Assembly (NCBI GenBank): GCA_965197405.1
Contig: OZ240206.1
Span: 2,356,001-2,420,000, forward strand
Reading direction: 5' to 3'
DNA length: 64,000 bases
Source of the DNA: G965197405 sp965197405
GTDB taxonomy: Bacteria; Chloroflexota; Dehalococcoidia; Lucifugimonadales; JAGWBF01
The notes under the pieces are model-generated. The model worked only from the letters and a program-made list of their open reading frames with translations, was not told where the DNA came from and made no database searches. Of the stretch, positions 18,576 through 27,556 are shown piece after piece; positions within the stretch are counted from its first letter, which is position 1, and every line of letters begins with the position of its first letter. The translations under genes and the position numbers were made by a program.

Positions 18576-18725
18576 CTAGACCTCCCGGATTGCTTCCACG
18601 GTGCCCTGCTTCAGCCCCCTCGACATTTTGGAGGAGTCATAAACCATGTGTAAAACGCCACAGGAATCTTGAGATAGTTTCCCAATGCCCTGTACCTTTG
18701 CTGAAAACCCCAGGGCCTTCCCATT

Positions 18726-18819
18726 GTCACCCCGAACGGAGTGAGGGGTCTAAAATCCTTGGTTATTCGCGCCGCCTGCTGCCGAAGAATTTTAGATTCC
18801 TCGCTGCGCTCGGAATGAC
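18726..18819. repeat. Dispersed palindromic repeat, family A copy
   Basis: GTCACCCCGAACGGAGTGAG, GGGTCTAAAATCC, a centre, then GAATTTTAGATTCC and TCGCTGCGCTCGGAATGAC form an imperfect inverted repeat, preceded by CCAGGGCCTTCCCATT. It lies in the 433-bp gap 18576-19008 between the SorC-type regulator and the sigma-factor gene. Nothing else is recognised in that gap. Confidence 0.7.
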
Positions 18820-19008
18820 GGAATGGGGTGCTCGGAATGATATTTTCGGAGAATGAAAGGTCCGCTGCTGAAAACCCTGTACATGGGGAAAATATGTCGG
18901 ATATACTGGATGGCGACGGCCAGCAGAGGCTATTTCACGGACCATTAACCGGAACCCTGGGGCAGCTGAAAATCCGGATGAGGAAGTTGTTCGTATAAAC
19001 CATCGGAT

Positions 19009-19638
19009 ATGACTATTGCCTCATCCAATATAGCTATCGCCTCGGGGGACAAAGAGGCATGGGTGCTTAACTACGACGACCTGCGTGATGAGCAGCTCAT
19101 TACATTGATTGCTCATGGTGAAAAGGATGCACTGGAGGTCTTCTACAATCGCTATGCCTCTTCCGTCTTCTCCCTGGCCAGGTACATGCTCAAGGAGCCT
19201 GCCCTGGCTGAAGAGGCGACTCAGGATGTGTTTCTGAACCTGTGGTTGAAGGCTTCCAGCTACAACCCGCAGCGCGGTACGACGCGCGCATGGTTCATGA
19301 GCGTAGCCCATCACCGTATCATAGACCTTATAAAGGCCCAGAAACGGGGCGCCAAGTCCGTAGACCAGGTGGACCACGACCTGCTCGACCTTCGCCCCAG
19401 CTCCCGGCCAAACACTGAAGAAGAGGCCCACCGGAACCTGGAGCGGGAACAGATAATGGAGTTGCTGGCTACCCTACCAAAAGAGCAGCGGGAGGTTATC
19501 CTACTGGCATATTTCGAGGGATACTCCCAGTCCGAGATAGCGGACAAGCTGGGCCAGCCCCTGGGCACCGTGAAAACCAGGATACGTCTAGCCATGCAAA
19601 AGCTGCGTGCCGCCTTGCAATATAGGGAGATAGGATAG
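19009..19638 (+). CDS. ECF-type RNA polymerase sigma factor
   Basis: A 209-residue sigma factor. Sigma region 2 has FYNRYASSVFSLARYML, EEATQDVFLNLWLKASSYNP and RAWFMSVAHHRIIDLIK. Region 4 has LPKEQREVILLAYFEGYSQS, with its HTH in EIADKLGQPLGTVKTRI. The EEATQDVFL and WLKA patterns resemble the SigK-like group. It is followed after 3 bp by a zinc-finger membrane anti-sigma gene, so activity is probably controlled by that partner. ATG lies downstream of a long gap; the initial 24 residues are poorly conserved. Confidence 0.92.
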   Translation: MTIASSNIAIASGDKEAWVLNYDDLRDEQLITLIAHGEKDALEVFYNRYASSVFSLARYMLKEPALAEEATQDVFLNLWLKASSYNPQRGTTRAWFMSVAHHRIIDLIKAQKRGAKSVDQVDHDLLDLRPSSRPNTEEEAHRNLEREQIMELLATLPKEQREVILLAYFEGYSQSEIADKLGQPLGTVKTRIRLAMQKLRAALQYREIG

Positions 19639-19641
19639 ACT

Positions 19642-20463
19642 TTGGACTGTAGAGAAGCAGAAGAACTCCTCCCTGCCTACGCTCTAAATGCGCTCGACCC
19701 CCGGGAGGAAGCCTTGGTGGAGACCCATGTCGCCACCTGCCCCTGGTGCGCTACGCTTCTTCGGGAGCAGATGCAGGTAGCCGTTGCGCTCTCCCAGGTG
19801 GCGGAGACCTTGCAGCCGCCTGAGAGGCTAAAGGGCAGGACCCTCAGGACGGTGGGAAAGGAGATGCGCCGCGAGGCCCCGAGAAGGCCCTGGTTCGCCC
19901 TCCCCGCCCGGCTCCTCCAGGGCGCGGTGGCGTCCGCGGCAATTCTCATTGCGGCGGCGGTCATAGGTGTCGGGGTCCACATGTCCAATCAGATGGACGG
20001 CCTCCAGGAAGAAAACGCCAGGCTGGTCGCCCAGATGTCCCAGCAAGCCGAGGAGGACAGGAAACTTGTAGGCATGTTCATGGGGCAACTCTCCGCGAAC
20101 TATATCATGGGTTCTCCGGATAGGCAGGTCCTCTTGCTGGAAGGGGACAAGTCGGTGCCCAAGGTCCAGGGCATGCTGCTCATGGGCTCCAAGGGCGACG
20201 CAGGCGTACTCATCGCAAAGGGCCTGGAACCCCCGTCGGAAAACATGGCCTACCGCGTCTGGCTCAGAAGGGATGGCCAGCGTATGGCCGTGGGCCATCT
20301 CGCGGTGGACCAGGCAGGCTGGGGCGCTCTTACCCTCTGGCCCGACCAGCCCCTCACAGTCTTCCAACAGGTGTGGGTGACGGAGGAGCATGCAGAGGGC
20401 ATGGCGGACCCTCAGGAAGGCCCCAAGCTCGTCCTTTGGGGGACGATAGTCCCCGCCAGATAG
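19642..20463 (+). CDS. RskA-like membrane anti-sigma factor
   Basis: A 273-residue partner of the ECF sigma factor. The N-terminal zinc-binding anti-sigma (ZAS) motif is H-x3-C-x2-C in ETHVATCPWC, after LPAYALNALDPREE. A single membrane span (SAAILIAAAVIGVGVHM, about 95-112) separates it from a coiled coil (MDGLQEENARLVAQMSQQAEE) and an extracytoplasmic RskA domain (MAYRVWLRRDGQRMAVGHL). Topology is inside-to-outside. The start is TTG 19642, with GGGAGATAGGATAG upstream overlapping the sigma gene end. Regulated proteolysis is the usual release mechanism in this family. Confidence 0.88.
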   Translation: MDCREAEELLPAYALNALDPREEALVETHVATCPWCATLLREQMQVAVALSQVAETLQPPERLKGRTLRTVGKEMRREAPRRPWFALPARLLQGAVASAAILIAAAVIGVGVHMSNQMDGLQEENARLVAQMSQQAEEDRKLVGMFMGQLSANYIMGSPDRQVLLLEGDKSVPKVQGMLLMGSKGDAGVLIAKGLEPPSENMAYRVWLRRDGQRMAVGHLAVDQAGWGALTLWPDQPLTVFQQVWVTEEHAEGMADPQEGPKLVLWGTIVPAR

Positions 20464-20535
20464 CCCATTTCTCAGTCATGTTGAGGCTCTGGAAGCCCGA
20501 ATCGCAGAGTTGGAACCTCAACTAGCAGAGCCGGC

Positions 20536-22035
20536 CTATGAGACCTTCAGAGAGAACCACGCACGAGTATCATCGAAGAACGAGAGAAGTGCTGGTTCTA
20601 ACAACATCACAAGGGAGTCGGCATCACCTGTCGCGATCTGCCAACAGTGAGCCCCTTCGACTGTCCCATTGGTGAATAGCTCAGGGTCCGGTAGTCGATT
20701 GGGAATGACCCCGCACGAGTCCTCAAATGTAGTATAGACCACTCCACTATCCCCCAAAGCACTCAGCCGGAGGCTGCCGTTGAACTGCGTCGAGTCCAGC
20801 CCAAGGTACTTCGCTTTGACCGTCACCATGAAGAACTGCTTCCCGTCTTCCGGCGGGTCGTTGAAGGGATTCTCATCTAGGACAATCTTCGTCGCATTCG
20901 GGGTTGTCGAGACGACCGTGACTTCCCAGTGGTCCATAGGTTCCTCGTTCTTTATCTCGACTGTGGTTCCCAGGGGCACGGGATTCTGTCTGCTGCCTAG
21001 GGCTGGCTCTTGTGTAGGTGTGAGCGCAGGTGTCGTCGGTGTAGGTGCAGATGTCGTCGGCGTGGGCGCAGGTGCAGAGCCGCTCGATGAGACCTTCAGA
21101 GAGAACCACGCACGAGCATCGTCGAACGAAAACAAGGCTGGTTCTAACAACATTGTGAGGGAGTCGGCATCACCTGTCGCGATCTGCCAACATTCAGCCC
21201 CTTCGACCGTCCCATTGGTGAATAGCTCAGGGTCCGGTAGTTCATTGGGAATGACCCCGCACGAGTCCTCAAATGTAGTATAGACCACTCCACTATCCCC
21301 CAAAGCGCTCAGCCGGAAGCTGCCGTTGAACTGCGTCGAGTCCGGCCCAAGGTACTTCGCTTTGACCGTCACCATGAAGAACTGCTTCCCGTCTTCCGGC
21401 GGGTCGTTGAAGCGATTCTCATCTAGGACAATCTTCGTCGCGTTCGGGGTTGTCGAGACGACCGTGACTTCCCAGTGGTCCATAGGTTCCTCGTTCTTTA
21501 TCTCGACTGTGGTTCCCAGGGGCACCGGATTCTGTCTGCTGCCCAAGACTGGCTCAGGGGTTGGCGCGGGTGTCGTCGCCGTAGGTGCAGGTATCGTCGG
21601 CGTGGGTGCGGGTGTCGTCGGCGTGGGTGCGGGTGTCGTCGCTGTAGGCGCGGGTGTCGTCGGCGTAGGCGCGGGTGTCGTCGCTGTAGGCGCAGGTGTC
21701 GTCGCTGTAGGCGCAGGTGTCGTCGGCATGGGTGTAGATGCCGTCGGGCTAGATGCTGGCGTCGCCATCGCTTCTGGAGTCGGCGGCAGCGAGGTAGGAG
21801 TCGTTGTGAGCGCTAGGCGAGTCGGAGTGGGTGATGGCGAGGGAATCGCGGTAGCGGTCGAAGCTACCGTGGATACTGGAACGACATGCGGTGTCGGGGT
21901 GGATGTTGGCGCCGGTGTAAGCGTGGGTGCTAGGGTCCCTACAAGGGTCACGTTTGGTTCTCCGTCAGTCCCACAAGCGGCCGCGATCAAGATAGCCAGT
22001 ATTCCTATTACATATCCCGCAATCCTTAAACTCAC
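20536..22035 (-). CDS. Secreted lipoprotein with two nearly identical DUF4352-like domains
   Basis: A 499-residue lipoprotein: signal peptide and lipobox AAAC (C21), a long linker of TTPAPTA-type repeats (about 100-160), then domain 1 (about 163-325), a short TTSAPTPTT spacer, and domain 2 (about 345-499). Each domain begins LGSRQNPVPLGTTVEIKN and contains GKQFFMVTVKAKYLG, DSCGVIPN and ELFTNGTVEGAECWQIATGD, like DUF4352/immunoglobulin-like extracellular domains. Two cysteines per domain could form a disulfide. The start is GTG 22035, with GGGGG upstream. No functional assignment; a surface or cell-wall role is likely. Confidence 0.75.
   Translation of the reverse strand: MSLRIAGYVIGILAILIAAACGTDGEPNVTLVGTLAPTLTPAPTSTPTPHVVPVSTVASTATAIPSPSPTPTRLALTTTPTSLPPTPEAMATPASSPTASTPMPTTPAPTATTPAPTATTPAPTPTTPAPTATTPAPTPTTPAPTPTIPAPTATTPAPTPEPVLGSRQNPVPLGTTVEIKNEEPMDHWEVTVVSTTPNATKIVLDENRFNDPPEDGKQFFMVTVKAKYLGPDSTQFNGSFRLSALGDSGVVYTTFEDSCGVIPNELPDPELFTNGTVEGAECWQIATGDADSLTMLLEPALFSFDDARAWFSLKVSSSGSAPAPTPTTSAPTPTTPALTPTQEPALGSRQNPVPLGTTVEIKNEEPMDHWEVTVVSTTPNATKIVLDENPFNDPPEDGKQFFMVTVKAKYLGLDSTQFNGSLRLSALGDSGVVYTTFEDSCGVIPNRLPDPELFTNGTVEGAHCWQIATGDADSLVMLLEPALLSFFDDTRAWFSLKVS
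20540..21556. repeat. Intragenic tandem duplication of about 470 bp
   Basis: Units 20540-21010 and 21089-21556 are near-identical in DNA, including synonymous positions, and encode the two DUF4352-like domains. They are separated by about 80 bp of linker repeat. High identity shows the duplication or a gene conversion is recent. Confidence 0.85.
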
Positions 22036-22329
22036 TAGGAACCCCCTTGCAGATATGGATTCAGGTACTTGCTACAGTCACCTTGTCCAGCTGTGAGCCT
22101 GCAAGGGGGCATGGTAGGACGTACCCTATCCATGCCGAGCGGCTCAAAGTACCAGCAACGACAAGGGACTGTAGCGAGCGCACTTTAGCTTACGAGGGAA
22201 TAGCGTGTCAAGTGGACGATTGCCGAATTTCTTGACACGGGGTATACATTGCCTTACCATTGGAGCGATTCACAAGGGTGCAGCAAGCATCCTGACCCAT
22301 CCCATCTTGATCCTCCAAGGAGACGGACC

Positions 22330-23748
22330 ATGCCTAATGACGACCTTGCCTTTACTCCCGCGTCAGACTTGAGGGGACTCATAGACTCCAGGCAGGTTTC
22401 CGCGGTGGAGCTTACGGAGATGTTCCTCCGCCGCATCGAGGCCCTCAATCCCAAGCTCAACGCCTATCTGACCGTCACCGGGGAGGAAGCCCTGGCATCG
22501 GCCCGGGATGCAGACCAGGCATTGCAACGAGGGGAATCCCGCGGCCCACTTCACGGGGTCCCCATCTCGATAAAAGACCTTGAGGCGACCAGGGGCATCC
22601 GGTCCACCATGGGGAGCGCCGTTTTCAAAGACCACATCCCCGACCGGGACTCCATTGTGGTGGAGCGGGTCCGCCAGTCGGGCGCCATCATCCTGGGGAA
22701 GACCAACACCCCTGAGTTCGGCTTCTCCGGGACCACCGAGAACAAGCTGGGAGACGCTGCCCGCAACCCCTGGAACGTCGAGCGCACCGCCGGCGGGTCC
22801 AGCGGCGGCGCGGGCGCCGCGGTGGCGGCAGGGCTATGCACGGTGGCTACGGGCAGCGACGGCGGCGGCTCTATCCGCATCCCATGCAGCTTCACCGGGA
22901 CGTATGGGATCAAGCCAAGCCAGGGAAGGGTCCCCCGTTTCGGCGGCGTGGGCAGGCCGGCTTACAACACCTTCTCCCAGTCAGGGCCTATGACCCGCAC
23001 GGTGCAGGATACCGCTCTCCTGTTGCAGGTGCTGGCGGGACCGGATAGCCGCGATGTTGGCTGCATCAGGCAGGAGTCCCCCGACTTCCTGGCGGCCCTG
23101 GACCAGGGCGTGGCGGGCCTTCGTATAGCCTGGAGCCCAGACCTTGGATACGGCGCCGTAGACCCCGAAGTGATAGGGGCCACGTCCCTTGCGACGCGAG
23201 TGTTCGAGGATCTGGGATGCAGTGTAGATGAGCCGGGAATCGCCCTGGAAGACCCCTTCCCCGCCTTCTGGGACTGCTTCAGCATTGGCGGCTACACTTC
23301 CTACGGGCATCTCCTGGAAGACCACGGCGAGGAGCTGACCGACTACGGAAGGAACACCCTGGAGCACGGGCGGGAACTGACCGCAGCCGATTACTCCCGC
23401 GCCCTCCAGCAAGTGCGGGAGTTGCAGGCCCGCATGGAGTCCCTCTTTGAGCAGTACGACCTTCTGATGATGCCCGCCACCGCCGTCCCCGCCTTCCCGG
23501 TGGGACAGCACCCGGCGGTAATAGGGGGGCGTGAGGTGCCTCCCTTCTGGGGCTATACGCCCTTCACCTTCGTCTTCAACATGACCATGCAGACCGCTTC
23601 CAGCGTGCCATGCGGCTTCTCCTCCGACGGGATGCCCATAGGCCTCCACATCATCGGGCGCAGGGGTGAGGAGGCAACGGTGTTGCGGGCCTCGGCGGCA
23701 TTTGAGCAGGTCCGTCCCTGGGCCGACAAACGCCCGCCCCTATCTTAG
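22330..23748 (+). CDS. Amidase-signature family hydrolase
   Basis: A 472-residue amidase. The Ser-cisSer-Lys triad can be placed: Lys in PISIKDLEATRGI, cis-Ser in TAGGSSGGAGAAVAAG, and nucleophile Ser in GSDGGGSIRIPCSFTG. The start ATG 22330 is chosen because AAGGAGACGGACC precedes it; the open frame to 22249 lacks similarity. No gatB or gatC genes are adjacent, so this is a stand-alone amidase of unknown substrate rather than GatA. The 294-bp divergent gap before it contains only its promoter region and that of the lipoprotein gene. Confidence 0.88.
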   Translation: MPNDDLAFTPASDLRGLIDSRQVSAVELTEMFLRRIEALNPKLNAYLTVTGEEALASARDADQALQRGESRGPLHGVPISIKDLEATRGIRSTMGSAVFKDHIPDRDSIVVERVRQSGAIILGKTNTPEFGFSGTTENKLGDAARNPWNVERTAGGSSGGAGAAVAAGLCTVATGSDGGGSIRIPCSFTGTYGIKPSQGRVPRFGGVGRPAYNTFSQSGPMTRTVQDTALLLQVLAGPDSRDVGCIRQESPDFLAALDQGVAGLRIAWSPDLGYGAVDPEVIGATSLATRVFEDLGCSVDEPGIALEDPFPAFWDCFSIGGYTSYGHLLEDHGEELTDYGRNTLEHGRELTAADYSRALQQVRELQARMESLFEQYDLLMMPATAVPAFPVGQHPAVIGGREVPPFWGYTPFTFVFNMTMQTASSVPCGFSSDGMPIGLHIIGRRGEEATVLRASAAFEQVRPWADKRPPLS

Positions 23749-23810
23749 CAAACGCTATAGCCTGGCAAGGCCACATAAGAAGATGAAAATAACCGCCAGC
23801 CTTCCCCACC

Positions 23811-23877
23811 GTCACTCCCGCGAACGCGGGAGTCCAGGGGCGTTGGGGCTGTGGATACCCGTTTGCACGGGTATGAC
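23811..23877. repeat. Dispersed palindromic repeat, family B copy 2
   Basis: GTCACTCCCGCGAACGCGGG, AGTCC, a spacer, then GGATACCCGTTTGCACGGG and TATGAC. Two nested hairpins share the GTCA/TGAC ends with the copy at 17460-17524. Confidence 0.65.
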
Positions 23878-23925
23878 GAAAGCTATTTTCATGGTAAAGG
23901 CGTAGCAAAGGGGAGCTACATACCA

Positions 23926-24102
23926 ATGCTCAGGGCGCTGATTGCCCTCATTCTCGTGGCAGGCTTGGCCGTCGTTATCATCGGGGCAGCGGTGGGCGGC
24001 GTCATCTTGGTCGTCGTCGGCGACATTCTGGTGGTGGGTGGAGTGCTGACCTACTTCGTGTGGGGGAGAAGAAGCGGCCCTCCCAGCCAATCCCTGGGCT
24101 AG
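23926..24102 (+). CDS. Small two-segment membrane protein
   Basis: A 58-residue protein starting MLRALIALILVAGLAVVIIG, with a second hydrophobic stretch (VILVVVGDILVVGGVLTYFVW) and a basic tail GRRSG. ATG 23926 is preceded by AAAGGGGAG; the frame is open to 23851, but those codons overlap repeat family B. Function unknown. It lies 67 bp upstream of the CopD-like gene. Confidence 0.5.
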   Translation: MLRALIALILVAGLAVVIIGAAVGGVILVVVGDILVVGGVLTYFVWGRRSGPPSQSLG

Positions 24103-24169
24103 TGCATCACCCGTCGTCACACGCTTGGCCCTTCGCTATAGCCCCCTGAAGGCGACATACGCTACACAA

Positions 24170-24655
24170 ATGAGCTTTACCGATGTGCTCATTCTCGTCA
24201 TACGGTGGATTCATGCCATAGCAGCAGTGGCATGGGTGGGGGGAGGGATTTTTTATCTGGTGGTGCTCCGGCCCGCCCTGCGAGCCTCCAACGACGACGG
24301 GGAAAGCGCCCTGAGAAGGCTGGGCGAGCAGTTCAGGCACCTGGTCAATACGGCTATAGCAGTCCTGCTGGTCACGGGCGCGGTTATGACGCTGAGCCGG
24401 CTGACTTCCGGGTACGTGGGCCTACCCTACATCGTCGTGCTCGTCATCAAGATTGTCATGGCGCTCTATATGTTCTACCTGGTGCGGTTTCTCAGGTCTC
24501 GTACCTACCCGGCGGAGGTCATGCCCCAGAACAAGAGGCTTCACCGTCTCACATCCGTATTCACGGGCGCGACGGCGGTACTGATATTGGGGGTGATAGT
24601 ATTCCTTCTGGCCGACATACTGCGCGCCCTCATCGAGAAGGGCATTGAAGGATAG
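24170..24655 (+). CDS. CopD-like four-helix membrane protein
   Basis: A 161-residue membrane protein. The first helix reads VIRWIHAIAAVAWVGGGIFYL, the conserved His-containing helix of CopD/DUF2269-type proteins. Three further helices follow (TAIAVLLVTGAVMTL, YIVVLVIKIVMALYMFYLV, ATAVLILGVIVFLLADIL). The start is set at ATG 24170; a TTG at 24125 would add 15 non-conserved residues. Copper transport or heme binding is possible for the family but not demonstrable here. Confidence 0.7.
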   Translation: MSFTDVLILVIRWIHAIAAVAWVGGGIFYLVVLRPALRASNDDGESALRRLGEQFRHLVNTAIAVLLVTGAVMTLSRLTSGYVGLPYIVVLVIKIVMALYMFYLVRFLRSRTYPAEVMPQNKRLHRLTSVFTGATAVLILGVIVFLLADILRALIEKGIEG

Positions 24656-24697
24656 CTATAATACCGCCGCCGGAGCACGGGAAACACAGGAGGGAGC

Positions 24698-24892
24698 ATG
24701 AGGAAGGACCTGGTGGATATTCTTGCCTGCCCGGTGTGCAAGGGCTGGCTGGAGATCAGGGTGGACGAGGAGGAAGAGGGGAATGTGGTAAGGGGCGCGC
24801 TCCTTTGTGGCAGATGCAATGAAAGCTACCCTATAGAGGACTCCATACCCAACCTTCTGCCCCCAGAGTTGCGCGAGCTGCAATCGCAGTGA
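24698..24892 (+). CDS. Trm112-family zinc-ribbon protein
   Basis: A 64-residue protein with MRKDLVDILACPVCKG, LLCGRCNESYPIEDSIPNLLP: two CxxC pairs and the YPIxDGIPxLLP-type end that defines the UPF0434/Trm112 family. ATG follows CAGGAGGGAGC. Family members are scaffold subunits or activators of methyltransferases. No methyltransferase gene is adjacent. Confidence 0.85.
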   Translation: MRKDLVDILACPVCKGWLEIRVDEEEEGNVVRGALLCGRCNESYPIEDSIPNLLPPELRELQSQ

Positions 24893-24923
24893 GTCCATAA
24901 ACCCATTCCCGGACCATGCGCTC

Positions 24924-25592
24924 CTACACCGGCCATGCTTCCAGCCTGTAGGCCATGTCCCAGAACAGGTACTCATACCTCAAGCTGGTCAGATACGCCT
25001 CCTCCATTCTTGCCACTTCATCCGCCCCGGCCTTTTCAGCCAGCCCGTTCGCCAGGGAGCGCGCCCGGTGAGCAAGGGCCTTGTACTCCTCGGAGACATA
25101 CATCCTAATCCATTGGCAGTACAGCGGCGCTCCCTCCGGCTCCCCCCTGAGAGCGAGATAGTCCCCAATCTCCCAGTACCCCCACTGGCAGGGCAGGAAG
25201 GAGGCCGCCAGTTCGGAGTAGGAGCCCTGGTGGGCCACACTCAACAGGAAGCGAGTATAGGCGAGGGTGGTGGGCGCCGCCCTGGTCTCCTCCAACTCCC
25301 GGCTGGTGATGCCGAACTGGGCGCAAAAGTCCCGGTGCAGTTGCATCTCCGTGTTCAACGTCTCGTCAAGGAGCCGGGCGAACCAACCCATAGTCTCCAG
25401 GTCGGGGGCACGCGCCGACGCCAGGGCCAGGATGCGGCTGTAGTCTATCAGGTAGACGTAGTCCTGGCGCACGTAGAACTTGAATCTCTCCACGTCCAGG
25501 GTGCCATCCCCGATGCCGGTCACGAAGGGATGGTCGAGGATGGCGCGGCGTACCGGCCCTGCCCTTTTCTCCACGTCGTCGGCGAAGCTCAC
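24924..25592 (-). CDS. tenA: TenA/thiaminase II family aminopyrimidine aminohydrolase
   Basis: A 222-residue TenA-fold protein (IGDGTLDVERFKFYVRQDYVYLIDYSRI, ETLNTEMQLHRDF). The nucleophilic Cys is present in ASFLPCQWGYWEIG, so this is the Cys-containing class that hydrolyses aminopyrimidines in thiamin salvage. The terminal Glu region YEYLFWDMAY is also conserved. The start is GTG 25592 preceded by GGAGGTGT; the frame is open to 25721 without similarity. No other thi genes are adjacent. Transcribed towards the Trm112-like gene. Confidence 0.85.
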   Translation of the reverse strand: MSFADDVEKRAGPVRRAILDHPFVTGIGDGTLDVERFKFYVRQDYVYLIDYSRILALASARAPDLETMGWFARLLDETLNTEMQLHRDFCAQFGITSRELEETRAAPTTLAYTRFLLSVAHQGSYSELAASFLPCQWGYWEIGDYLALRGEPEGAPLYCQWIRMYVSEEYKALAHRARSLANGLAEKAGADEVARMEEAYLTSLRYEYLFWDMAYRLEAWPV

Positions 25593-25743
25593 GGCCACAC
25601 CTCCAGTCCTTCTCTCCAAGGTAGCAGGAGTATGCTGTAACGGAGCGGTGGTGACAAAGGTCCCACGCGCGCGACGAGGCAATCGCATTTTAATCCCGGC
25701 GCCAGCCAGCGAGAACCACAAGGAGCGCCTGCCCCGACCTCAT

Positions 25744-25909
25744 GTCATTCCGAGCGCAGCGAGGAATCTAAGGGGTTCCTTCCCAGTCATAGCCCCATTC
25801 CAGCGACAGGTCCTCCCGCCGCGGATTCAATCTCTCGACCCTTTGCATGCCTGGCTTTGCGAACATAATCTTTAGATTCCTCACTTCGCTGCGCTGCGTT
25901 CGGAATGAC
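25744..25909. repeat. Dispersed palindromic repeat, family A copy
   Basis: GTCATTCCGAGCGCAGCGAG, GAATCTAAGG, a roughly 110-bp centre, then TTTAGATTCCTCACTTCGCT and TTCGGAATGAC. The centre is longer than in other copies. It fills most of the divergent gap 25593-26039 between tenA and glcD. No gene is seen in this gap. Confidence 0.65.
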
Positions 25910-26039
25910 ATAGGATGGGGCTTGCCCCCATACACTATCTTCTCGAATGCGGTTGCCCTGCCCCGCGCGACCCGCGAGTTGCAAACCGTTCTCGTGGTGG
26001 GCTATCATCGTTGGTACAGTCTACGCAACCGGAGGGGTT

Positions 26040-27506
26040 TTGGCAAAAAATCAGCGGCGCATAGTAAAAGAGCTTGAGGCCATCGTGGGCAGGGCCAACG
26101 TAATTTACCATCCCGAAGACCTGCTCGTCTATGAGTATGACGGCTCGATAGACAAGGCCATGCCCGAGGCGGTGGTGTTCCCCGCTTCTACGGGCGAGGT
26201 CAGCATGGTTGTGGCCCTGGCCCACCGGGAAGGCATTCCCATAGTGGGCCGAGGCTCCGGGACCGGCCTGAGCGGGGGGGCCATAGCCAGCCAGGGCGGT
26301 ATTCAGGTGGCGCTGACCCGGATGAAGCGCATCCTCGAGGTGGATACCGCCAACCACATGGCGGTGGTGGAGCCTGGCGTGGTGAACCTGGACCTGGACT
26401 ACCACGCCCACAAGTACGGCATGCGCTACGCCCCGGACCCCTCCAGCCAGAAGGCTTGCAGCCTGGGCGGAAACATAGCCGAGAACGCCGGCGGCCCCCA
26501 CTGCCTGGCCTACGGCGTGACCACCAACCATGTGCTGGGCATGGAGGTCGTGCTGGAAGACGGCTCCGTGACCTGGCTTGGCGGCAAGACCAGGGAAGTG
26601 CCGGGATACGACCTCCGGGGCGTCTTCGTAGGCTCGGAGGGGACCTTCGGAATCGCCACCAAAATTGTGGTGCGCCTGCTTCCCATCCCCGAGTCGGTGA
26701 AGACCCTGCTGGGCGTCTTCCCCGGCGTGGACTCCGCATGCACCGCCGTTTCCAGCATAATCGGCCAGGGTATCGTCCCCGCTGCGATGGAAATAATAGA
26801 CTCCGTTTCCATCAAGGCCATACTCAATATAAACAAGGGCGTCTTTCCCAGCGACGCGGGGGCCGTGCTCCTGGTGGAGGTCGAGGGAATAACCGAGGAG
26901 GTGGACGAGCTAAGCGTTGAGGTAGAGGCCACCATGTACGATACCGGAGCCATGGAAGTGCGGATAGCCCTGGACCCCCAGGAGCGCGAGCGCCTGTGGG
27001 CCGCCCGCAAGGGCGCCTTTGGAGCGCTGGGCAGCCTGGCCCCCAACTACTACCTGGTGGACACCGTAGTCCCCAGGACCCGTCTCACGGAGGCTCTGAA
27101 GAGGGTAGACGAAATCCGTCAGAAGTACGACATCCTGGTGGCCAACGTATTCCACGCCGGAGACGGAAACCTGCATCCCTGCATCGCCTTTGATGAACGC
27201 GAGCCTGGCATAACGCAGAAGGTGATAGAGGCGGGGGAAGAAATGGTAAAGGTGTGCGTGGAGATGGGAGGGACCCTTACGGGTGAGCATGGCGTTGGTC
27301 TGGAGAAGAAGGCGTACATGCCCCTGATATTTACCCAGGAGGACATGGACGCGATGATACGGGTGCGCAACTCCTTCTCCCCGGGCGTCCTGTTCAACCC
27401 GGGCAAAATCTTCCCTGACGGCCCGGAGAGCGGTCCCCAGGCGCAAGACGCCTCGGCGATGCAGCTCAGGGCCGTATCCAGTGCAGGCCCCGAGGCCTAT
27501 ATCTGA
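26040..27506 (+). CDS. glcD: Glycolate oxidase FAD subunit
   Basis: A 488-residue FAD-linked oxidase. The PCMH FAD-binding domain shows VGRGSGTGLSGGAI and the segment DPSSQKACSLGGNIAENAGG; the C-terminal FAD-oxidase domain has NVFHAGDGNLHP and TLTGEHGVGLEKK. The start TTG 26040 follows GGAGGGG; upstream codons have no similarity. It is the first gene of glcDEF (gaps of 50 and 13 bp). It oxidises glycolate, or D-lactate in close paralogues, to the 2-oxo acid; the neighbouring glyoxylate aminotransferase favours glycolate. The FAD-binding histidine and iron-sulfur partner assignments rest on family knowledge. Confidence 0.9.
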   Translation: MAKNQRRIVKELEAIVGRANVIYHPEDLLVYEYDGSIDKAMPEAVVFPASTGEVSMVVALAHREGIPIVGRGSGTGLSGGAIASQGGIQVALTRMKRILEVDTANHMAVVEPGVVNLDLDYHAHKYGMRYAPDPSSQKACSLGGNIAENAGGPHCLAYGVTTNHVLGMEVVLEDGSVTWLGGKTREVPGYDLRGVFVGSEGTFGIATKIVVRLLPIPESVKTLLGVFPGVDSACTAVSSIIGQGIVPAAMEIIDSVSIKAILNINKGVFPSDAGAVLLVEVEGITEEVDELSVEVEATMYDTGAMEVRIALDPQERERLWAARKGAFGALGSLAPNYYLVDTVVPRTRLTEALKRVDEIRQKYDILVANVFHAGDGNLHPCIAFDEREPGITQKVIEAGEEMVKVCVEMGGTLTGEHGVGLEKKAYMPLIFTQEDMDAMIRVRNSFSPGVLFNPGKIFPDGPESGPQAQDASAMQLRAVSSAGPEAYI

Positions 27507-27556
27507 TACTCGAAGCTGGAAGCTAGAAATTGGATGATGGGCAGGCAATTGACCAC

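Noticed and set aside
20464..20535. Coding-like stretch EALEARIAELEPQLAEP after the anti-sigma gene
   Set aside because: It is only about 20 codons, lacks a start, and could be chance or a tiny transposase relic; not enough for a feature.
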